Assembly: GCA_038228615.1 (NCBI GenBank)
Contig: JBBRPC010000117.1
Coordinates: 1 to 10,793 of the forward strand
Length of the DNA stretch: 10,793 bases
Direction: 5' to 3'
Source of the DNA: F1-120-MAGs023 sp038228615
GTDB taxonomy: Bacteria; Actinomycetota; Acidimicrobiia; IMCC26256; PALSA-610
The first letter of the stretch is position 1, and the number at the start of each line of letters is the position of its first letter. Below the pieces are notes generated by a model, which was not told the origin of the DNA, did not search any database, and saw only the letters and a list, made by a program, of their open reading frames with translations. A program made the position numbers and the translations under genes. Shown in pieces: positions 5,706 through 10,793 of this stretch.

Positions 5706-6503
5706 ATGCTGCGTTCCGAAGAATCCACTGGCTCCGTCACCTTGAGTGATCGGGCATCAGCGCCGATTCCTTCGAACCCCATCGCTGCCGCGCGAATGGT
5801 AAACGGCTCGAAAGTTTACGGATCAGGCGAAACCATGGTCCGTGCGCTTGATGATGTGACTGTCGAGTTCGCGGCGGGTGGATTCACCGCGATCATGGGC
5901 CCATCGGGTTCGGGCAAATCGACGCTCATGCATTGCCTCGCTGGTCTCGACGACCTGACGTCGGGCAGTGCGTATATCGGGGCCGACGACGTGACTGCGA
6001 TGAACGAAAGGGCTCGCACCCGGCTGCGTCGCGAACGAATCGGCTTCATCTTTCAGTCGTACAACCTCATACCGACCTTGACCGCGATTGAGAACATCGT
6101 GCTCCCCGCTCGACTCGCGAAGCGCACAGTTGAACCGGCGTGGCTCGACACGGTCGTCGGTGAGGTGCATCTGGAGAACCGCATGAAGCACACGCCGGAT
6201 GAGCTGTCCGGCGGCCAACAGCAACGCGTGGCAGTAGCTCGTGCGCTGGTGAACAAACCCGAGATCATTTTTGCCGATGAGCCGACCGGCAACCTTGACT
6301 CGAAAGCGAGCAAGGAGATTCTTTCCTTTTTACGACGAGCCGTCGATGAATTCGGGCAGTCGATCGTGATGGTCTCCCATGATCCGGTCGCGGCTTCGTA
6401 CGCCGATCGTGTTGTGTTTCTTGCCGATGGCCACGTGGCTGACGAAATGATGCGCCCGACGTCGGGCGCGATTCTCGATCGCCTGAAGGCCTTCGGGGAA
6501 TGA
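5706..6503 (+). CDS. MacB/LolD-type ABC transporter ATP-binding protein
   Basis: The 265-residue ATPase has every motif: Walker A GPSGSGKST (65-73), Q-loop Q117 in FQSYN, signature LSGGQQQR (167-174), Walker B IIFADEPTGNLDS (187-199) and the switch His in VSHD (H225). The DEPTGNLDS wording is typical of the ATPases that partner FtsX/MacB permeases, which use ATP to drive export or envelope work rather than import. The next gene encodes that permease and overlaps by 4 nt (ATGA). Start: ATG 5706 has no spaced ribosome binding site, but the putative promoter predicts a transcript beginning there (leaderless). TTG 5742 (MSDRASAP) is the main alternative. ATG 5796 would cut into the conserved fold. 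Confidence 0.93.
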   Translation: MLRSEESTGSVTLSDRASAPIPSNPIAAARMVNGSKVYGSGETMVRALDDVTVEFAAGGFTAIMGPSGSGKSTLMHCLAGLDDLTSGSAYIGADDVTAMNERARTRLRRERIGFIFQSYNLIPTLTAIENIVLPARLAKRTVEPAWLDTVVGEVHLENRMKHTPDELSGGQQQRVAVARALVNKPEIIFADEPTGNLDSKASKEILSFLRRAVDEFGQSIVMVSHDPVAASYADRVVFLADGHVADEMMRPTSGAILDRLKAFGE

Positions 6504-9052
6504 GTGACAGCTCCCCAGTGATGGGCCTGATCGCGTGGCGCAGCGTGTCTCGCCACAAGACCCGCTCTGCGCTGTTGGCATTGTGCGTGGCGTGCGGCGT
6601 GTCGTTCGTGGCGGGTACCTACGTGTTGACGGATACGATCAAAAATGTCTTTACCCACGTGTTCGATGACGCGTTCAAAGGTACGCCGCTCAGCATCAGA
6701 ACCCGTTCCGAGCTCGACGCGGCGACGGCGCGCCCGCCGGTCCCCGCCTCGCTACTCACGACTGTAAGTGCGGTGCCGGGAGTCCGGTTGGCTGAAGGCG
6801 ATGTGTTTACTAGCGGCGGTCGCGTGTTCGATACGAAAGGCAAAGCCGTCGGCAACCAGTTCGCCCCCACGTTTCTGGTGAGCTGGCCAACTGCTGCAGA
6901 GTTGCGTTCGTTCCAACTGGTGAACGGCGTCGCGCCGAACGCGGCCGGCGAGGCCGTCGTCGATCAACAAGCAGCGACGGCGGGCAAACTCCAGATCGGC
7001 GCGCCGATGCGGGTCCAGACCCTCACTGGGATCAAGACCTTTCGTCTCGTCGGTATCGCGAAGTATGGATCCGCCGGGAACATGGCCGGAGCAACAGCCG
7101 TGCTCTTCGACTTGGCCACGGCGCAACGCGAAACGAACCGCGTTGGGCGTTTCGACAGTATCTCGATCGTGGCCGACGACGGCATCTCGATCGGCGGGTT
7201 GCAGGATCGGGTTCAAGCGGCCACCGGCACGAAGTACGAAGCGATCACCGGCACCGACTTGAGTTCTGAAAGCAACAAGGCGATCAACTCGGGATTGTCG
7301 TTCTTCACCACCTTCTTGCTCGCGTTCGCCGCGGTCTCGCTCTTTGTCGGTGCATTCATTGTGTACAACACCTTTGCGATCGTCGTGTCGCAGCGCGTAC
7401 GCGAAATGGCGCTCCTGCGCGCGTTGGGCTCCGACAGCGAGCAAGTCATCGGGTCGATAATGATCGAGTCGGTCATCATCGGTCTGTTCGCATCGGTCGC
7501 AGGCTTGTTCGGCGGGATCGGCCTCGCGCTTGGCTTGAAATCGCTGCTCAGCGCCATCGGATTTGCGTTGCCGTCCGGCGGCGTCGTGATCCTCGCCCGC
7601 ACCGTCATCGTCAGCATCGCCGGCGGAATGACCGTGACCGTCGTCTCGGCGATCGCTCCGGCGGTCCGAGCCGCGCGAGTGCCACCGCTTGCCGCCGTGC
7701 GTTCGATCACGATATCCACGGTCGGTCAACGCCGGTTTCGGCGGCTCGGTGGTGGGGCCTTGTTCGCGATGGGTGTGGCCGCGACGAGCCTCGGCGCATA
7801 CTCGGTCGCGGTGATTTGGCTAGGTATTGGCGCTGCGGCCACAGTCCTCGGGGTAGCAATGTTGGCACCGTCGATCGTCAAGCCGTTCGTATCGGTGCTC
7901 GCAACACCCATTCGACATTTCCGTGGCGTGTCGGGCCAGCTTGCCGAAGAGAACGCCGAGCGAGGGGCACGCAGGACTGCAACCACAGCCGCGGCATTAA
8001 TGATCGGCACTTCGTTAATCGCAGCTTCGTTAGTGCTCGCAGGATCTATCAACGCGTCGACGGACAAGGTTTTGAACCAAGGAATGCGCGCCGAGTTGAT
8101 CGTGCGCAGTGACGGGTTAAGTCTGCTCGGCAATAGCGTTTCGAGCGCGCTAAGGGCAACGGCCGGGGTCGCAGCCGTGGCTCCGTATCGATACGGAGCC
8201 TTCAAACTGAACGGTTCAACCAAACAGGTATCAGCGATGGACGCCACGGCGCTCGACCCCGCCAACGCGCTTTCGTCATTAGATCTCGGTATCGTCGCAG
8301 GATCGATGAGCACACTCGATACGGGATGCGTCGCCGTCTCCCAACGGGTCGCGGATGACAACAGTTGGAAGCTCGGTGACACCGTGCCGATGGTGTTCGC
8401 CTCGGGCCAGCACAGCCAGACCATCGCTGCCATTTTTCGAATCAACGCCTTCGGCGACTACATGGTCTCGCTCACCACACACCGGGCGCTGTATGTCGAT
8501 TCGAACGATACGTTCGACTTTGTTCGGCTCGCCCCCGACGCGAGTCTCACTGAGGTCAAGGCGCGAGTCGCAACGTTGCTCACAACGGTGGCGCCAGCAG
8601 CCACCGTGAAAGATCGCAAAGAATACGCAGGCCAGATACGGGCCCAGGTGAGTCAGCTCCTCAACCTGATCACCGCGCTTGTGCTACTCGCGATTGTCAT
8701 CGCGCTCTTCGGCGTGCTCATCACGATGTTGCTTTCGGTGCTGGAACGCACTCACGAGATCGGGCTGCTGCGCGCAGTAGGTATGGACCGGCGCGACGTT
8801 CGGTCGATGGTCCGCTGGGAGGCAGCAATCATCGCCACCTTCGGCGCAACCCTCGGCGTGTTACTCGGTGTCGGCCTCGGCTTCGCTTTGACCAAGACAC
8901 TCCGCCGCGAAGGCATCGATACCATCGAATTACCGTATCAATCATTGGTGATTACGGCGCTCGCGATCACGGTGGCTGGAGTCGCGGCCTCGATGTACCC
9001 AGCCCGCCGCGCCTCACGACTCAACGTGCTCCGGGCGATTGCGAACGAATGA
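6500..9052 (+). CDS. FtsX/MacB-family ABC permease, two FtsX domains
   Basis: The 850-residue protein starts with a short cytoplasmic part (LIAWRSVSRHKTRSALL, the family's N-terminal signature) and a first helix (about 22-44). An extracytoplasmic MacB-like domain (about 45-265) is followed by the first FtsX domain of three helices (about 268-390) with the coupling motif VREMALLRALG (300-310). Two or more central helices lie at about 418-460, then a helix at 495-515 and a second external domain (516-715). The second FtsX domain (719-835) has HEIGLLRAVGMDRRDV (752-767) and ends YPARRASRLNVLRAI. About ten helices and this length are usual for the actinobacterial type. It pairs with the ATPase encoded upstream. 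The substrate is unknown; lipid, peptide or drug export are possibilities. Confidence 0.95.
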   Translation: MSDSSPVMGLIAWRSVSRHKTRSALLALCVACGVSFVAGTYVLTDTIKNVFTHVFDDAFKGTPLSIRTRSELDAATARPPVPASLLTTVSAVPGVRLAEGDVFTSGGRVFDTKGKAVGNQFAPTFLVSWPTAAELRSFQLVNGVAPNAAGEAVVDQQAATAGKLQIGAPMRVQTLTGIKTFRLVGIAKYGSAGNMAGATAVLFDLATAQRETNRVGRFDSISIVADDGISIGGLQDRVQAATGTKYEAITGTDLSSESNKAINSGLSFFTTFLLAFAAVSLFVGAFIVYNTFAIVVSQRVREMALLRALGSDSEQVIGSIMIESVIIGLFASVAGLFGGIGLALGLKSLLSAIGFALPSGGVVILARTVIVSIAGGMTVTVVSAIAPAVRAARVPPLAAVRSITISTVGQRRFRRLGGGALFAMGVAATSLGAYSVAVIWLGIGAAATVLGVAMLAPSIVKPFVSVLATPIRHFRGVSGQLAEENAERGARRTATTAAALMIGTSLIAASLVLAGSINASTDKVLNQGMRAELIVRSDGLSLLGNSVSSALRATAGVAAVAPYRYGAFKLNGSTKQVSAMDATALDPANALSSLDLGIVAGSMSTLDTGCVAVSQRVADDNSWKLGDTVPMVFASGQHSQTIAAIFRINAFGDYMVSLTTHRALYVDSNDTFDFVRLAPDASLTEVKARVATLLTTVAPAATVKDRKEYAGQIRAQVSQLLNLITALVLLAIVIALFGVLITMLLSVLERTHEIGLLRAVGMDRRDVRSMVRWEAAIIATFGATLGVLLGVGLGFALTKTLRREGIDTIELPYQSLVITALAITVAGVAASMYPARRASRLNVLRAIANE

Positions 9053-9067
9053 CTGGTACGTTCGTGT

Positions 9068-9110
9068 GTGACCTTTTCCTCTGTCCCTCCCGACCGCCTC
9101 GCCGCACAGT
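9068..9110 (+). promoter_or_regulatory. DosR/DevR-like box and -10 for the 63-residue membrane protein
   Basis: GTGACCTTTTCCTCTG (9068-9083) is followed 21 nt later by CACAGT (9105-9110), then GAG as at 9469. It begins 16 nt after the FtsX permease stop. A transcript starting near 9117 would have a 17-nt leader with AGGA before ATG 9134. This box is the least conserved of the four. Confidence 0.4.
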
Positions 9111-9133
9111 GAGCGTATGAATCCAGGACTCAG

Positions 9134-9325
9134 ATGACCCGAACTCAACTTCCAGGGGCGATACTCGTCGGTTTCATAGTTATCTTCGGCATGTTGCTTG
9201 CAATTGGACTGCCTCGTGGTTGGAACGCAGACACCCCAAGGTTCAGGAAATTTCGAGTCGCGGTCGTGTCGTGTGCCGGACTTGTAGTGGTACTTGGTCT
9301 GGCCACGACGATCGGCCGCTCGTAG
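9134..9325 (+). CDS. Small two-pass membrane protein, function unknown
   Basis: ATG 9134 follows AGGA (9125-9128) with a 5-nt spacer. The 63-residue product has two hydrophobic helices (about 8-26 and 42-60) joined by a polar, basic loop, GWNADTPRFRKFR. This is a sensible topology with positive charge on the loop, so the loop is probably cytoplasmic. I do not recognise the family. It stands alone between the ABC/FtsX operon and the P-ATPase operon with its own putative promoter, which suggests a separately controlled gene of the same regulon. It may assist one of the neighbouring membrane machines, but there is no direct evidence. Confidence 0.65.
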   Translation: MTRTQLPGAILVGFIVIFGMLLAIGLPRGWNADTPRFRKFRVAVVSCAGLVVVLGLATTIGRS

Positions 9326-9393
9326 CAGCTTCGAACCCACGGCTGGATGACACTGTCACAATGCCCGCACTCGCACCAGCAGCGGTCGAGCAA

Positions 9394-9409
9394 TAGGGCC
9401 CAGCGTCAC
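9394..9409 (-). promoter_or_regulatory. Second, inverted DosR-like box
   Basis: Read on the minus strand, 9409-9394 is GTGACGCTGGGCCCTA, sharing GTGAC and CCTA-type ends with the box at 9432-9447. The centres are 38 bp apart. Paired boxes upstream of a strong target are common in the DosR regulon, so this may be a second binding site for the operon at 9519. It has no matching -10 of its own. Confidence 0.3.
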
Positions 9410-9431
9410 GTCGCGATGGTCGCAAGTCCGA

Positions 9432-9474
9432 GTGACCTTCGCCTCTAGCTCCCGCGGTTTTCATCGGGCACGAT
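9432..9474 (+). promoter_or_regulatory. DosR/DevR-like box and -10 for the P-ATPase operon
   Basis: GTGACCTTCGCCTCTA (9432-9447) is followed 21 nt later by CACGAT (9469-9474). The predicted start near 9481 leaves a leader of about 38 nt ending in GAAGG (9507-9511), 7 nt before ATG 9519. The geometry equals that at 5657 and 9068. Confidence 0.5.
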
Positions 9475-9518
9475 GAGGTCATCCGTCGCCGCGACGGGTG
9501 CGAATCGAAGGTTGTGCC

Positions 9519-10046
9519 ATGACTGCAACTCCCACCGTTCCAGCGGTCCCGTCGAAGAACCGCACCGACAGCGAGCTCGATCAACAACTCGATCGAGTGA
9601 TCAAAAATGCACGAGAGATTCGCGACAGTGCTTCGATCGCTGACGATCAATTGTCTGAAGCAGAACAGTCGTACCGCGGCGATGTCGTGGTCACGTTGGC
9701 GATGATGGAATACGATCTTTTGCTCTCGCGTGCAGCGTTGAATGCTCACAACGCTCGCGGCGCCGACGAGCTGCACCTCACCGTGACGGCACTTGCCGAC
9801 GCGGCACGTTCGTGGGCCGACGATATGGAGGTGCAAACGCACCTCGCGGCATTGGACGTCCGCGACCGTTGGGACTCGGTCGGGCAACGGCTTGAACGCG
9901 CTGCGGCCGAAGCACGCCGCGCCTCGACGCGCCTCGGCGAATCGTTGCAAGGCGACGTCGGTGAGGTTCGCCGTATCGCGCTTGAAGGAATTCGATCGGT
10001 ACGGGCAACCTTGAGCGACGCACTGGACGCTGCGCGCGGCGAATGA
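9519..10046 (+). CDS. Helical, probably coiled-coil protein, function unknown
   Basis: I chose ATG 9519 (GAAGG 7 nt upstream) over GTG 9498. The product is 175 residues, soluble and highly charged. Long predicted helices are broken only by an N-terminal Thr/Pro/Val-rich leader (TATPTVPAVPSKN). Stretches such as SELDQQLDRVIKNAREIRDS and ERAAAEARRASTRLGESLQG look like amphipathic or coiled-coil helices. There are no membrane segments and no catalytic motif that I recognise. The stop overlaps the next start (ATGA at 10043-10046), and that gene is in turn coupled to a P-type ATPase. It may be a stress or accessory protein of the pump; this rests on context only. Confidence 0.8.
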   Translation: MTATPTVPAVPSKNRTDSELDQQLDRVIKNAREIRDSASIADDQLSEAEQSYRGDVVVTLAMMEYDLLLSRAALNAHNARGADELHLTVTALADAARSWADDMEVQTHLAALDVRDRWDSVGQRLERAAAEARRASTRLGESLQGDVGEVRRIALEGIRSVRATLSDALDAARGE

Positions 10047-10234
10047 CCGCGACAATCGAGGAGCACTCGCTCGACCGCTGCCTTCAGTGGCTTGGCTCTC
10101 GTTCGGTCGATCGCATCTCCATTGTCGTGGACAGGTGGCTGGCCCAGGGGCAATTCACCGTTACCGGTCGGTCGTTGCGCGCCGACTGGGAAGAACGGGT
10201 CTACTCGCAGCGATCTAGCCGGCCTCCGACATGA
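10043..10234 (+). CDS. 63-residue soluble protein between coiled-coil gene and P-ATPase
   Basis: The 63-residue frame starts within the stop of the preceding gene (ATGA, 10043-10046), and its own stop lies in the start of the P-ATPase (ATGA, 10231-10234). It is therefore coupled on both sides, the main reason to believe it is translated. The product has no membrane helix. Residues 9-35 (SLDRCLQWLGSRSVDRISIV and on) look like a short helix-strand unit, and the C-terminus is basic. I do not recognise a family. It may be a small regulator or subunit of the pump, or may serve to couple translation of the ATPase. Confidence 0.6.
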   Translation: MTATIEEHSLDRCLQWLGSRSVDRISIVVDRWLAQGQFTVTGRSLRADWEERVYSQRSSRPPT

Positions 10235-10793
10235 TGGTCGCGACAGCACAAACCCACGGGCCAATACCGGCTGGATACATTGGGTTGACCAGTGCGGACG
10301 CTTCGTCGCGGCTAGCCGCCGACGGACCGAATCGGCTCGCACCACCCCCCAAGGTGCAGACTTGGCGGCGCCTCCTCGCCGAGTTCACACACTTTTTCGC
10401 CCTGATGCTTTGGGTGGCCGGCGGGCTGGCGTTTGTTGCCGGAATGCCCCAGCTTGGCATCGCAATCTTCGTGGTCATACTGATCAACGGGCTGTTCGCG
10501 TTTGCCCAAGAGGGTCGTGCGGAACGGGCGGCCGAACGACTCCGAGAACTCCTCCCCGCGAAGGTCGTCGTCGTTCGCGACGGTCGGTCGGTCTCCGTCG
10601 ATGCATCCGACATCGTGGTCGGTGATCTCGTGGTCCTATCGCCCGGCGATCGCGTGCCAGCCGACATGACGTTGACGACCGCCGACGGGTTTTCGGTGGA
10701 CACGTCCACCCTGACCGGCGAGAGCGTCCCCGTGCCCAACGGAACCGACGACGACGTCTTCGCGGGCACCTACGTCACGACCGGCTCGGGCAA
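10231..10793 (+). CDS. P-type cation-transporting ATPase, CtpF-like P2 type (N-terminal part)
   Basis: The frame from ATG 10231 is open to the window edge (187 codons); the rest lies outside. The N-terminal cation-ATPase domain is recognisable (GLTSADASSRLAADGPNRLA, 18-37). Two membrane helices follow at about 55-71 and 74-92. The actuator domain comes next, with VVVLPGD-like VVLSPGDRVPADM (133-146), and the dephosphorylation motif TGES at 162-165 in TLTGESVPV. The phosphorylated DKTG motif and ATP-binding domain are not in view, so ion specificity cannot be judged. There is no heavy-metal-binding domain at the N-terminus, and the layout suits Ca2+/P2-type pumps. It ends a three-gene coupled operon under a putative DosR-like promoter. 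M. tuberculosis ctpF is a known DosR-regulon P-type ATPase. Confidence 0.92.
   Translation, partial: MMVATAQTHGPIPAGYIGLTSADASSRLAADGPNRLAPPPKVQTWRRLLAEFTHFFALMLWVAGGLAFVAGMPQLGIAIFVVILINGLFAFAQEGRAERAAERLRELLPAKVVVVRDGRSVSVDASDIVVGDLVVLSPGDRVPADMTLTTADGFSVDTSTLTGESVPVPNGTDDDVFAGTYVTTGSG

Noticed and set aside
5404..5745. Open frame of 113 residues before the ABC gene.
   Set aside because: Arg/Ser-rich composition with no domain pattern, no ribosome binding site, overlap with hairpins, a promoter and the ABC start in another frame.
6752..7729. 325-residue minus-strand open frame inside the FtsX permease.
   Set aside because: Composition (Asp, Arg, Gly, His) typical of an antisense shadow in GC-rich DNA; the plus-strand permease has every family motif.

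Overview
The window looks like chromosomal DNA from a high-GC actinobacterium. The signs are GC-rich codon use, actinobacterial-style ABC and two-component families, a sigma-factor fragment of actinobacterial type, and many stop/start overlaps of the ATGA, GTGA or TGATG kind. I cannot fix the lineage below the phylum.

Layout. Positions 1-214 (minus strand) hold the 5' part of a small Met-rich membrane protein resembling DUF2933. Positions 372-881 are a scrapyard: the N-terminal start of an ABC ATPase cut off before Walker A, then the first third of a SigE-like ECF sigma factor with a good ribosome binding site, followed by a 10-bp hairpin. Positions 1022-2071 encode an EamA/DMT transporter with a very His-rich tail. 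On the minus strand, 2099-3864 is a histidine kinase/NarL-type response regulator operon. Its 5' end abuts, head to head, a broken ABC-2 ATPase (about 3841-4290) that lacks Walker A and has a stop codon in place of the conserved Tyr of its signature region. The ATPase is followed by an intact-looking ABC-2 permease and a 48-residue His-rich single-pass peptide. Positions 5190-5656 carry no intact gene, but contain a probable IS481-type transposase start and several hairpins. Positions 5706-9052 encode a MacB/LolD-type ATPase and its 850-residue double-FtsX permease. Then come a 63-residue two-pass membrane protein and a tightly coupled operon: a coiled-coil protein, a 63-residue unknown, and the start of a CtpF-like P-type cation ATPase running off the window.

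The most interesting signal is regulatory. A 16-bp motif of the form GTGACCTTCGGCTCTA, resembling the DosR/DevR box, occurs upstream of four transcription units: the DUF2933-like gene, the ABC/FtsX operon, the 63-residue membrane protein and the P-ATPase operon. In each case a -10-like hexamer (CATGAT, CACAGT, CACGAT or GACAAT) lies 21-22 nt further downstream. The last unit has a second, inverted box. This suggests one hypoxia/dormancy-type regulon that ties an export complex, a cation pump and several unstudied small proteins together. In M. tuberculosis the P-type ATPase gene ctpF belongs to the DosR regulon, which fits the picture by analogy only.
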